Assembly (NCBI GenBank): GCA_041178225.1
Contig: JBEGVV010000238.1
Coordinates: 1 to 18,062 of the forward strand
Length of the DNA: 18,062 nt
Reading direction: 5' to 3'
Source of the DNA: CAIOSQ01 sp041178225
GTDB lineage: Bacteria; Pseudomonadota; Alphaproteobacteria; CACIAM-22H2
How positions within the stretch are numbered: the stretch's first letter is position 1; each line of letters opens with the position of its first letter. Below are positions 7,245 through 14,215 of the stretch, one piece after another. The notes below the pieces were generated by a model. That model was not told the origin of the DNA. It did not search any database and saw only the letters and a list, made by a program, of their open reading frames with translations. Position numbers and translations under genes: made by a program.

Positions 7245-8302
7245 CGCGCGCTTCCCTCCCCTTCACCGATCCTTCGCCGCCGCGCATTCGCCCGCGGCCC
7301 GCGGCCGGCGGCCACCCCGCGCGTCGCGCGCATCCTCGCCACCAGCGCGCGCACGCGCCGATCCCTGGCCGCGCGCGCGGGCAGGACCAGAAAATAGGTC
7401 TCTTCCCCCAGCTTGCGGAAGTGCAGACCGAAGCGCCGCGCGGCCGCCTCCGCGCCCATGCCCGCGTCGGCCCGGCCGGCCGCGACCACCGCGGCAACCG
7501 CCTGGTGGGTGAATTCCTCGTCGCCATGGCCGCGGATCGCGGCGGGCTCGAGCCCCGCCGCGGCGAGCATGCGGTCGAACCAGGCGCGCGTGCCCGAGCC
7601 GCGCTGGCGGTTGACGAAGCGCGCGCCCGTGCGCGCGAGATCGGCGACGGAGTCGAGGCGCAGAGGGTTGCCGGGCGCGACCATCAGCCCCTGTGCGCGG
7701 CGGAACAGCGGCAGCGCGCGGAGCCCGTCCCTCCTCAGCCCGGCGAGCACGGCGGCGGGCGGCGCGTCGCCCGCGGTCCCGAAATGGCAGCCGGCGGCAT
7801 CGGCGCGCCCGGCGCGCAGGGCCTCGAGCGCCTCGCTGCTGCCGCAGACCTGCAGCGCGATGCCCTCGAGCCCGCCCAGCGCCTCGACGAGGGTCGGGTC
7901 GTGGCTCGCCGCGAGGCGCAGCGGCGGCGCGGGGGCGTCGCCCGCGCCGGGCAGCGCGGCGAGCGCGGCCCCGAGCGTCGCGACCTCGCGCGCCAGCGGC
8001 GCCTCCAGCCGGCGTCGCGCGGCATCGAGGGCGGCGCGCAGCGCCTCGCCGGCGGCGGTGAGTTCCGTGCCATGGCCCTTGGTCTTGGCCGCCGCGCGGC
8101 GACCCAGCGCCGCCTCGAGCGCGGCGAGCTTGCCCCAGGCCCCGCGATAGGAAAGGCCCGTGCGCGCCGCCGCGCCCTGGATCGAGCGGGTCGCGGCGAT
8201 CGCCTCGAGCAGGTCGAGCGTGCCGGCGAGCGGCAGCGAGGCACCGCCCGCCTCGATGCGGCCGTCCAGCGCGAGCGTCACCCTGGGGCGCCTTGGGTCC
8301 AT
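7241..8302 (-). CDS. tupR: ModE-type HTH regulator with substrate-binding domain (TupR-like)
   Basis: A 353-residue one-component regulator. Residues about 20-95 form a ModE/LysR-type winged helix ('LAGTLDLLEAIAATRSIQGAAARTGLSYRGAWGKLAALE', then the basic wing 'AAAKTKGHGTELTAAG'). Residues about 120-330 resemble a periplasmic-binding-protein fold (PBP_like_2 type): 'LRLAASHDPTLVEAL', 'RADAAGCHFGT', 'GLMVAPGNPLRL', 'RFVNRQRGSGTRAWFDRML' and 'EEFTHQAVAAVVAAGRADAGMG'. This arrangement beside a tungstate transporter is typical of regulators that sense tungstate or molybdate and repress uptake when the metal is plentiful. The ATG at 8302 is the likely start, although no strong ribosome binding site is seen and an in-frame GTG lies at 8326. 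It is divergent from tupBCA with two dyads between them. The last ~30 residues are Arg-rich. Confidence 0.88.
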   Translation of the reverse strand: MDPRRPRVTLALDGRIEAGGASLPLAGTLDLLEAIAATRSIQGAAARTGLSYRGAWGKLAALEAALGRRAAAKTKGHGTELTAAGEALRAALDAARRRLEAPLAREVATLGAALAALPGAGDAPAPPLRLAASHDPTLVEALGGLEGIALQVCGSSEALEALRAGRADAAGCHFGTAGDAPPAAVLAGLRRDGLRALPLFRRAQGLMVAPGNPLRLDSVADLARTGARFVNRQRGSGTRAWFDRMLAAAGLEPAAIRGHGDEEFTHQAVAAVVAAGRADAGMGAEAAARRFGLHFRKLGEETYFLVLPARAARDRRVRALVARMRATRGVAAGRGPRANARRRRIGEGEGSAR

Positions 8303-8327
8303 GGCGCGATGATCCCACGCGACCACC

Positions 8328-8346
8328 CCCGGGCTCAATGCCCGGG
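8328..8346. promoter_or_regulatory. GC-rich dyad in the tupR-tupB intergenic region
   Basis: CCCGGGC (8328-8334) and GCCCGGG (8340-8346) are perfect 7-bp arms around TCAAT. The dyad lies 26 bases upstream of the tupR start. Its centre (8337) is 32 bp, about three helical turns, from the centre of the AT-rich dyad at 8361-8377. It may be a second operator half or a leader hairpin of tupR. Confidence 0.4.
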
Positions 8347-8360
8347 TGCCGCAGAATAGG

Positions 8361-8377
8361 CAATATCCTGCATATTG
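8361..8377. promoter_or_regulatory. candidate TupR/ModE-like operator
   Basis: CAATAT (8361-8366), CCTGC, then ATATTG (8372-8377) form a perfect inverted repeat in an otherwise very GC-rich window. It lies between divergent tupR (start 8302) and tupB (start 8391). ModE-type regulators are known to bind AT-rich palindromes containing TATA-like half-sites, so this is the best candidate binding site for the TupR-like protein. It sits where it would cover the tupB promoter and the start of its transcript. Confidence 0.6.
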
Positions 8378-8390
8378 AACATGACCTGCC

Positions 8391-9107
8391 ATGCGTCGGA
8401 TACCGGTCCCGATGCTGGAGACCTTCGCCCAGGCGTCCGCGCTGCTGCTCGCCCTCGACCCGTCGGTCGCCGGGATCGCGGCGCTTTCGCTGCGCGTCAG
8501 CCTGGCGGCGACCGCGATCGGCTGCGCGGTCGGCATCCCGGCCGGCGCCTTCCTCGCCATCGCCCGCTTCCCCGGCCGGGGCGGGGCGATCGTCGCGCTC
8601 AATGCGCTGATGGGCCTGCCGGCGGTCGTGGTGGGCCTCGTGATCTACCTCGCGCTCTCGCGCTCCGGCCCGCTCGGCCACCTGGGCCTGCTCTTCACCC
8701 CCGCCGCCATGGTCGTCGCGCAGGCGGTGCTTGTGACCCCGCTGGTCGCCGCGCTGACGCGCCAGATCGTCGAGGACGCGGAAGGCGAGCTCGGCGAGCA
8801 GCTGCGCTCGCTCGGCCTGCCGGCCTGGCGGCGCGTGCGCGCGCTGCTCCTCGACGTCCGCTTCTCCCTCGCCGTCGCGGTGCTCGCCGCGTTCGGGCGC
8901 GCGATCGCCGAGGTGGGCGCCGTGCTGGTCGTGGGCGGCAACATCGCCGGGCACACGCGCACGATGACCACGGCGATCTCGCTGGAGACGCAGAAGGGCG
9001 ACCTGCCGCTCGCGCTGGCGCTCGGCATGGTCCTGCTCGCGCTGGTCCTCGTCGTCAACGCCGCGGCGGCGGTGCTGCGCGCCCATGCGCTGCGCCGCCA
9101 CGGCTAG
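8391..9107 (+). CDS. tupB: tungstate ABC transporter permease TupB
   Basis: A 238-residue inner-membrane permease with about five to six hydrophobic segments (for example 'IAALSLRVSLAATAIGCAVGIPAGAFLAIA', 'ALMGLPAVVVGLVIYLAL', 'AAMVVAQAVLVTPLVAAL' and 'LALALGMVLLALVLVVNAAAAVL'). The cytoplasmic coupling loop that contacts the ATPase is 'EGELGEQLRSLGLPAWRRVRALLL', a clear EAA-type motif. 'GRAIAEVGAVLVVGGNIAGHTRTMTTAI' is characteristic of the TupB/ModB-like group. It forms the membrane channel for tungstate with TupC and TupA. The start could be ATG 8391 or ATG 8412; neither has a clear ribosome binding site. It is the first gene of tupBCA, with 16 bases to tupC. Confidence 0.92.
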   Translation: MRRIPVPMLETFAQASALLLALDPSVAGIAALSLRVSLAATAIGCAVGIPAGAFLAIARFPGRGGAIVALNALMGLPAVVVGLVIYLALSRSGPLGHLGLLFTPAAMVVAQAVLVTPLVAALTRQIVEDAEGELGEQLRSLGLPAWRRVRALLLDVRFSLAVAVLAAFGRAIAEVGAVLVVGGNIAGHTRTMTTAISLETQKGDLPLALALGMVLLALVLVVNAAAAVLRAHALRRHG

Positions 9108-9123
9108 GGGCGGGGCCGCGGCC

Positions 9124-9852
9124 ATGGCTTTGCCCCTGCGCATCTCGGGCCTGGTGGTGGAGGCCGGCGGGCGCCGCGTGCTCGACGGCATCGACCTCGA
9201 GCTCGCGACGCGCGGCGTCACCGCCATCATCGGCCCCAACGGCGCGGGCAAGAGCACGCTGCTGCGCGCGCTCGACGGCCTCGTCGCGCCGACGGCGGGC
9301 CGCATCGGCTTCGGCGACGATGGCGCGGCGACGGCGCCTCGGCGCGCCTTCGTCTTCCAGAAGACGGCCCTCGTCCGCGCCAGCGTCGCGCGCAACGTGG
9401 CCCTGGCGGTGGAGGCCGAGGGCCTGCCCGCCGCCGAGGCGCGCGCGCGCGTCGACCATGCGCTGGCGCGCGTCGGCCTGTCCGGCCGCGCCCGGGACGC
9501 GGCGCGTCGATTGTCCGGCGGCGAGCAGCAGCGCGTCGCCTTCGCGCGGGCCTGGGCGCGCGCGCCGGAACTCCTCCTCCTCGACGAGCCGACCGCGAGC
9601 CTCGATCCCGCGGCCACGGAGGAGATCGAGCGCCTCGTCGCCGCGCTGCGCGACGCCGGCACGAAGGTCCTGCTGGTCTCGCACAATCTCGGCCAGGTCG
9701 CGCGCCTCGCCGAGGACGTCGTCGTGCTCGCCGCCGGACGCGTGGCGGAGCACGGACCCGTCGACGCGGTCTTCAGGCGGCCCGCGAGCGAAGCGGCGCG
9801 GGCCTATCTCAGGGGAGAACTGCCATGGCAATCCTTCGACGCCTCGCCCTGA
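9124..9852 (+). CDS. tupC: tungstate ABC transporter ATP-binding protein TupC
   Basis: A 242-residue ABC ATPase that powers tungstate import on the cytoplasmic face of TupB. All motifs are present: Walker A GPNGAGKST (37-45), Q-loop Gln 79, signature LSGGEQQR (130-137), Walker B LLLLDEP (150-156), D-loop SLD (159-161) and H-loop SHN (186-188). I chose the ATG at 9124 because the fold begins immediately after it; a longer in-frame start at 9085 would overlap tupB. A G-rich stretch lies about ten bases upstream. The last 28 bases overlap tupA, whose ribosome binding site is inside this gene, so the two should be translationally linked. Confidence 0.94.
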   Translation: MALPLRISGLVVEAGGRRVLDGIDLELATRGVTAIIGPNGAGKSTLLRALDGLVAPTAGRIGFGDDGAATAPRRAFVFQKTALVRASVARNVALAVEAEGLPAAEARARVDHALARVGLSGRARDAARRLSGGEQQRVAFARAWARAPELLLLDEPTASLDPAATEEIERLVAALRDAGTKVLLVSHNLGQVARLAEDVVVLAAGRVAEHGPVDAVFRRPASEAARAYLRGELPWQSFDASP

Positions 9853-10640
9853 CAGCCGCGCTCGCCGCGTGCATCGCCGCGCCTGCCGCCGCGCAGCAGG
9901 CGATCACGGTCGCATCGACGACCTCGACCGAGCAGTCCGGCCTGTTCGGCCACCTGCTGCCGGCCTTCCGCGCCGCGACGGGCATCGAGGTCAAGGTGAT
10001 TGCCCTGGGCACGGGCCAGGCGCTGGATGTCGGCCGGCGCGGCGACGCCGACGTCGTCTTCGTCCATGACCAGGCGGCGGAGGAGAAATTCGTCGCCGAG
10101 GGCTTCGGCGTGAAGCGGATCCCGGTCATGTACAACGACTTCGTCATCGTCGGCCCCGGCGACGATCCCGCGCGGATCGCGGGATCCGACACGCTGGAGG
10201 CGCTGCGCCGCATCGCCGCGGCGAAGGCGCCCTTCGTGTCGCGCGGCGACAAGTCGGGCACGCATGCCGCCGAGCTGCGCTACTGGCAGCAGGCGGGCCT
10301 CGACCTCGCGGCGATCCGCGGCGAGTGGTACCGCGAGATCGGCCAGGGCATGGGCCCGGCGCTGAACGCCAGCTCCGCCGCGAACGCCCATGTCCTCGCC
10401 GATCGCGGGACCTGGCTGTCCTTCCGCAACCGCGGCCAGCTCAAGGTCCTGGTCGAGGGCGACGCCCGGCTGTTCAACCAGTACGGCGTGATCCTCGTCG
10501 ACCCGAAGCGCCATCCCCACGTGAAGGCCGAGGCCGGCCAGCGCTTCGTCGACTGGCTCGCCTCGCCCGCCGGCCAGCAGAGCATCGCCGCCTACAGGAT
10601 CGGCGGCGAGCAGCTCTTCTTCCCCAACGCGGCGAAGTGA
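9825..10640 (+). CDS. tupA: tungstate-binding periplasmic protein TupA
   Basis: A 271-residue binding protein. It has a typical Sec signal peptide: MAILRRLALTAALAACIAA, with predicted cleavage after AAA-23. The mature protein starts with 'AITVASTTSTEQSGLF'; the TTST-x-x-SGL motif is the family hallmark of TupA, which binds tungstate with very high affinity and selects it over molybdate. Further family blocks are 'ALGTGQALDVGRRGDADVVFVHD', 'VMYNDFVIVGP', 'FVSRGDKSGTHAAEL' and 'NQYGVILVDP'. GGGGAGAA lies just before the ATG, inside tupC. It is the last gene of the operon and is followed by a strong hairpin. Imported tungstate would serve molybdopterin enzymes such as formate dehydrogenases or aldehyde oxidoreductases; none is in the window. 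Confidence 0.95.
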   Translation: MAILRRLALTAALAACIAAPAAAQQAITVASTTSTEQSGLFGHLLPAFRAATGIEVKVIALGTGQALDVGRRGDADVVFVHDQAAEEKFVAEGFGVKRIPVMYNDFVIVGPGDDPARIAGSDTLEALRRIAAAKAPFVSRGDKSGTHAAELRYWQQAGLDLAAIRGEWYREIGQGMGPALNASSAANAHVLADRGTWLSFRNRGQLKVLVEGDARLFNQYGVILVDPKRHPHVKAEAGQRFVDWLASPAGQQSIAAYRIGGEQLFFPNAAK

Positions 10641-10664
10641 GCAAGGACGGCACGCGCGCTTAAT

Positions 10665-10708
10665 CGGATCCAGACAACCATTGTCGCCTGAATGGTTGTC
10701 TGGATCCG
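10665..10708. terminator. 18-bp perfect hairpin between convergent tupA and the GGT gene
   Basis: CGGATCCAGACAACCATT (10665-10682) and its exact reverse complement (10691-10708) enclose an eight-base loop. Two A-T pairs and a G-T pair can extend the stem outward. Short T-runs follow on each strand (GTTT on plus, ATTAA on minus). The position between two converging genes suggests a bidirectional terminator. The arms are less GC-rich than their surroundings, so a mobile or repeated origin is also possible. Confidence 0.75.
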
Positions 10709-10724
10709 GTTTCTCGAGGGGGGC

Positions 10725-12527
10725 TCAGCGCGCGGCGGCGTAGCCCTGCATGCCGCGGGGATTGGCGGCGGCCTTGAGGACGCGCGTGCCGCCACGCATC
10801 TCGATCGCGCAGGCGCAGAGGCGCCCCTCGCTCCACGCGTCGGCGACCTCCACCGCGTGGCCGCGGCGCGCGAGCTCGGCGCGCGTGGCCTCTGGGAAGC
10901 GGCTCTCCAGCGTCACCGCGCGCGGGCGGAAGCCCCGCGGCCAGAACGAGCCGACGAGGTGGTCGGTATGGAAGGCCGGGGCGTCGATCGCCTCCTGCAG
11001 GTCCATCGCGTGGTGGACATGGTGCAGGTAGAGCAGCGCCGACCATTGCTCCTGCTGGTCGCCGCCCGGCGTGCCGAAGGCGAGCCAGGGCGCGCCGTCG
11101 CGATGGACCATGGTCGGCGTCAGCGTGGTGCGTGGCCGCGTGCCGGGCACGAGGCTCGAGGGCAGGCCTTCCGCGAGCCAGAACATCTGCGCGCGCGTCG
11201 ACAGGCCGAAGCCGAGCTCGGGGACCACGGGGCTCGACTGCAGCCAGCCACCCGAGGGCGTCGCCGCGACCAGGTTGCCCCGGCGATCGGCGACGTCGAC
11301 ATGGCAGGTGTCGCCGCGCTGCGCGCCGTCCCCGCGCAGGGGCGCCTCGCCCGTGCGGTCGAGCGTCGGCTCGCCGGCCCCCGCCGCGCGTGCGCCCGGC
11401 TCCAGCGCCGCCAGCGGCGGAAGCAGGGGCTCCCGGCCGCCGAGCGCGCCGGGGCGGAATTCCGCCGAGGCCTCCGCGCCGACAAGCGCGCGCCGCGCGG
11501 CCGCGCGCGCGGGATCGAGCAGCGCGGCGACGTCGACGGGCGCCGCGTCGCCGTACCACGCGTCGCGGTCGGCCATGGCGAGCTTCGTCGCCTCGACCAC
11601 GGCATGGACGAAGCCGGGGCCCGCCGGGTCGCTCGCCGCGATCGCGTCGTGGTCGAGCAGCTGCAGGAGCTGCAGCAGCGCCGGCCCCTGGCTCCAGGCG
11701 CCGCACTTGAAGACGCGATCGGACCCGAAATCGGCATGCACCGGGCGCTCCATCGAAGGGCTCCAGCGCGCGAGGTCGTCGGCGCAGAGGAAGCCGCGAT
11801 GGGGACGGCCCGTGGCGTCCATCGCCTCGATGCGCGCGAAGCGGTCGATCGCCTCGGCGACGGGGCCGCGATACCAGTGGTCGAGCGCGCGCTCGATCTG
11901 CGCCTCGCGGCCTGCGACGCGCGCGGCGTCGGCGACGATGGAGGCGTAGAGCGTCGCGAGCATCCGGTTGGCGAAGAGGCTGCCAGGCGCGGGCACCTCG
12001 CCGCGCGGCAGGTAGAGCGCGGCTGAGCTTCGCCAGTGCAGCTCGAACAGCGTCTTCACCGAGGCGATCGCGGCGGGGACGCGCCAGGACAGCGGATGGC
12101 CGCCGCCGGCGTGGAAGATCGCGGGCTCCAGCACGTCGGCGAGCCGCATCGTCCCGAAGTCGCGCAGCAGCGCGAGCCAGGCGCCGAAGGCGCCGGGCAC
12201 GCAGGCGGCGAGGTGGCCGGTGCCGGGGATCGCGTCGATGCCGAGCGCGCGCATCGACGCGATCGTCGCGGCGGCGGGCGCGGGGCCCTGGCCGCAGATC
12301 ACGGTTGGCTCGGCCTCGCCGGCGCGGCAGGCGAGGATCGGGACCTCGCCGCCGGGTCCGTTGAGATGCGGCTCGACGACCTGCAGCACGAAGCCCGCGG
12401 CGACCGCCGCGTCGAAGGCGTTGCCGCCCCGCTCGAGCATGCGCATGCCGGCGGCCGTCGCGATCCAGTGCGTGGACGAGACCGCGCCGAACGTGCCCGC
12501 AAGCTCTGGTCGCGTGGTGAAGCCCAT
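10725..12527 (-). CDS. gamma-glutamyltransferase-family protein (YwrD-like)
   Basis: A 600-residue Ntn-hydrolase of the gamma-glutamyltranspeptidase family. The N-terminal block 'THWIATAAGMRMLERGGNAFDAAVAAGFVLQVVEPHLNGPGGEVPIL' is diagnostic. Members self-cleave before a Thr that becomes the nucleophile of the small subunit; here it is Thr about 407 in GDTCHVDVADRRGN. Also visible are PSGGWLQSS and 'RPRTTLTPTMV'. Classical enzymes have GTTH; the GDT-x-H form is seen in the YwrD-like branch, whose substrates are less well defined. No signal peptide is seen, so it should be cytoplasmic, unlike periplasmic E. coli Ggt. It could cleave gamma-glutamyl or related amide bonds. It is divergent from the CBS-BON gene, with the promoter within 12528-12686. 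The ATG at 12527 is supported by the start of the family block, not by a strong ribosome binding site. Confidence 0.9.
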   Translation of the reverse strand: MGFTTRPELAGTFGAVSSTHWIATAAGMRMLERGGNAFDAAVAAGFVLQVVEPHLNGPGGEVPILACRAGEAEPTVICGQGPAPAAATIASMRALGIDAIPGTGHLAACVPGAFGAWLALLRDFGTMRLADVLEPAIFHAGGGHPLSWRVPAAIASVKTLFELHWRSSAALYLPRGEVPAPGSLFANRMLATLYASIVADAARVAGREAQIERALDHWYRGPVAEAIDRFARIEAMDATGRPHRGFLCADDLARWSPSMERPVHADFGSDRVFKCGAWSQGPALLQLLQLLDHDAIAASDPAGPGFVHAVVEATKLAMADRDAWYGDAAPVDVAALLDPARAAARRALVGAEASAEFRPGALGGREPLLPPLAALEPGARAAGAGEPTLDRTGEAPLRGDGAQRGDTCHVDVADRRGNLVAATPSGGWLQSSPVVPELGFGLSTRAQMFWLAEGLPSSLVPGTRPRTTLTPTMVHRDGAPWLAFGTPGGDQQEQWSALLYLHHVHHAMDLQEAIDAPAFHTDHLVGSFWPRGFRPRAVTLESRFPEATRAELARRGHAVEVADAWSEGRLCACAIEMRGGTRVLKAAANPRGMQGYAAAR

Positions 12528-12572
12528 GGCGCGCAGTCCCGTCCCGTGTCGCGTCGTTGCGTCGCATCGTCG

Positions 12573-12613
12573 CATGCGGCGCGACCGCGCGTCGCGCGGC
12601 GGGGCGCCGCATG
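12573..12613. promoter_or_regulatory. nested palindrome in the GGT / CBS-BON divergent region
   Basis: CATGCGGCGC (12573-12582) and GCGCCGCATG (12604-12613) are perfect 10-bp arms. Between them lies a second palindrome, CCGCGCG-T-CGCGCGG (12585-12599). The structure starts 46 bases upstream of the GGT start and 74 bases upstream of the CBS-BON start. It could be a cruciform, a leader hairpin in the GGT transcript, or an operator. Confidence 0.45.
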
Positions 12614-12614
12614 G

Positions 12615-12630
12615 CGCGGACCTGTCCGCG
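12615..12630. promoter_or_regulatory. 16-bp operator-like dyad CGCGGAC-CT-GTCCGCG
   Basis: Seven-base perfect arms separated by two bases lie right beside the nested palindrome and 57 bases before the CBS-BON start. The spacing is like that of a dimeric repressor site. No regulator gene is adjacent, so the protein that would bind it is unknown. Confidence 0.4.
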
Positions 12631-12686
12631 GTCGCACCTTCGGCCCGCGACCCGATGCAGGTCGGCAAACGGAACGGAGGGTGCCC

Positions 12687-13394
12687 ATGACTGCCACGAC
12701 GCTCAAGGCCCGCGATGTGATGACCCGCAAGGTGCTGTCGGTGAGCCCCGGCACGCCGGTGCGCGCGCTCGCGCGCTTCCTGGTCGACCATCGCATCAGC
12801 GCCGCGCCCGTGGTCGGCGCCGGCGACGTGCCGCTGGGCGTCGTCAGCGAGGGCGACCTCCTGCGTCGCATCGAGCTCGGCACCGAGGGCCGGAAGGCCT
12901 GGTGGGTCTCCATCCTCTCCGACCCTGACGACGACGCGCGCAGCTTCGTGAAGACGCACGGGCTCGTCGCGGCCGACGTGATGACGCGCGGCGTGGTCGG
13001 CGTCGACCCCGAGGCCGAGCTGTCCGCAATCGCCAACCTGCTCGAGGCGAGGCGCATCAAGCGCGTCTTCGTGCTCTCGCAGGGCAAGGTCGCGGGCGTC
13101 ATCACGCGCTCCGACGTCGTGAAGACGCTGGTCCGCCAGCCCGAGCCCGCCGCGAAGCGGCGCATGGACGCCGACATCCACGAGGCGATCGAGTCCGCGA
13201 TCCGCAAGGAGGACTGGGCACCGCTCGCCTTCGTCTCGATCGCGGTGAAGGATGGCGCCGTCGACCTGGCGGGGGCCGTGGGCTCGCAGGCGCAGCGCGA
13301 GGGCCTTGTCCTGCTCGCGCGCCGCGTCGAGGGCGTGCGCGACGTGAAGGACAACCTGGTGGTCCGCCCCTCCGGGGCCTGGGGCGTCGCCTGA
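12687..13394 (+). CDS. CBS-pair and BON domain protein
   Basis: A 235-residue protein. The first CBS motif starts at DVMTRKVLSVSPGTPV (10-25) and ends in GVVSEGDLLRR (about 60). The second runs from ADVMTRGVVGVDPEAEL to GVITRSDVVKTLV (about 95-150). A BON domain follows (about 160-230: 'DIHEAIESAIRKE', 'VKDGAVDLAGAVGSQAQREGLVLLARRVEGVRDVKDNLVV'). CBS pairs bind adenine nucleotides (AMP, ATP, SAM) as energy sensors; BON domains bind membranes or lipids. The combination is a common alphaproteobacterial stress-type protein, but its partner is rarely known. A perfect GGAGG lies six bases before the ATG. No signal peptide is present, so it is cytoplasmic. It ends 16 bases before the convergent creatininase gene. 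Confidence 0.92.
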   Translation: MTATTLKARDVMTRKVLSVSPGTPVRALARFLVDHRISAAPVVGAGDVPLGVVSEGDLLRRIELGTEGRKAWWVSILSDPDDDARSFVKTHGLVAADVMTRGVVGVDPEAELSAIANLLEARRIKRVFVLSQGKVAGVITRSDVVKTLVRQPEPAAKRRMDADIHEAIESAIRKEDWAPLAFVSIAVKDGAVDLAGAVGSQAQREGLVLLARRVEGVRDVKDNLVVRPSGAWGVA

Positions 13395-13410
13395 GGGGCG
13401 GTGCGGGCGC

Positions 13411-14184
13411 TCAGTCGCCCGCCAGGAAGGCGCGGTAGTCGGCCCGCGCCCCGTCGATCGCGGCCGCGAGCAGGCGCGCGCCATCCTCGGCGCGCGCCAG
13501 CCCGGGGTCGGAGCCGATCCTGCCATCGGGGAAGCGGCGGCGATGGCGCGCTGCGTCGACATGCCGGTCGCCCGCCATCTCGCGCAGCTCCTCCGGCGGC
13601 ACGCGTGCCCATCCAAGCGGCGCGGTGCCGTCGCGGCGCGTGCCGGGCAGCACCGCCATCGCGATCGCGATCTCGCTCGGCGTGGCGTGGATGCCTTCGC
13701 GCTCGCCATAGAGCTCGCGGCGCAGCGCGTCGGCCGCGGGATATTCCCACCAGCTGCGCAGGCGCAGCGACAGCGCGGGCGCCTCGCCGCCGCGCAGGCT
13801 CGCGCCGGCGTGGATGTCGTGGAACGCGGCCTGCACCGGCGCGATGTTCCCGCCATGGCCATTGAGGAAATAGAAGCGGCGGAAGCCCTGCGCGGCGAGC
13901 GAGCCGACATAGTCCTGCACCACCGCCATCAGCGTCGCGGCGCGCAGGCTGACCGTGCCGGGAAAGCCGAGGTTGAACTGCGCCGCTCCCAGCGCGAGCG
14001 TCGGCCCGACCAGGATGTCGTCGCCCGCTTGCATGCCGAGCGCGATGGCCTCGGCGCAGATCGCGTCCGTGCCGATGAGGCCGTCCGGGCCGTGCTGCTC
14101 GGTCGAGCCGATCGGGACCACGACGCCGGTCGAGCGGCGCAGGTAGGCCTCGATGTCGGCCCAGGTCGCGTGCTGCAGGATCAT
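13411..14184 (-). CDS. creatininase-family amidohydrolase
   Basis: A 257-residue metalloenzyme of the creatininase family, the normal length. Metal-ligand motifs are visible: GSTEQHGPDGLIGTD (Glu 29, His 31, Asp 40), FLNGHGGN (His about 110) and GIHATPSE (His about 166, Glu about 171). Members hydrolyse cyclic or linear amides (creatinine, some formamides) or mature peptides such as MftE; the substrate here is unknown. It is the last gene of the binding protein-permease-GNAT operon, starting 31 bases after the GNAT stop, so it probably acts on the compound the transporter brings in. The ATG at 14184 begins the fold directly, but no clear ribosome binding site precedes it. No mycofactocin genes are present, which argues against MftE. 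Confidence 0.9.
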   Translation of the reverse strand: MILQHATWADIEAYLRRSTGVVVPIGSTEQHGPDGLIGTDAICAEAIALGMQAGDDILVGPTLALGAAQFNLGFPGTVSLRAATLMAVVQDYVGSLAAQGFRRFYFLNGHGGNIAPVQAAFHDIHAGASLRGGEAPALSLRLRSWWEYPAADALRRELYGEREGIHATPSEIAIAMAVLPGTRRDGTAPLGWARVPPEELREMAGDRHVDAARHRRRFPDGRIGSDPGLARAEDGARLLAAAIDGARADYRAFLAGD

Positions 14185-14215
14185 CGCGGACTATGGGAAT
14201 CGTCGCGTCGCGGCG

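Noticed and set aside
13411..14184. Reading the creatininase-family gene as mycofactocin maturase MftE or as true creatininase
   Set aside because: No other mycofactocin genes and no creatinase or sarcosine oxidase genes are present, so only the family is supported.
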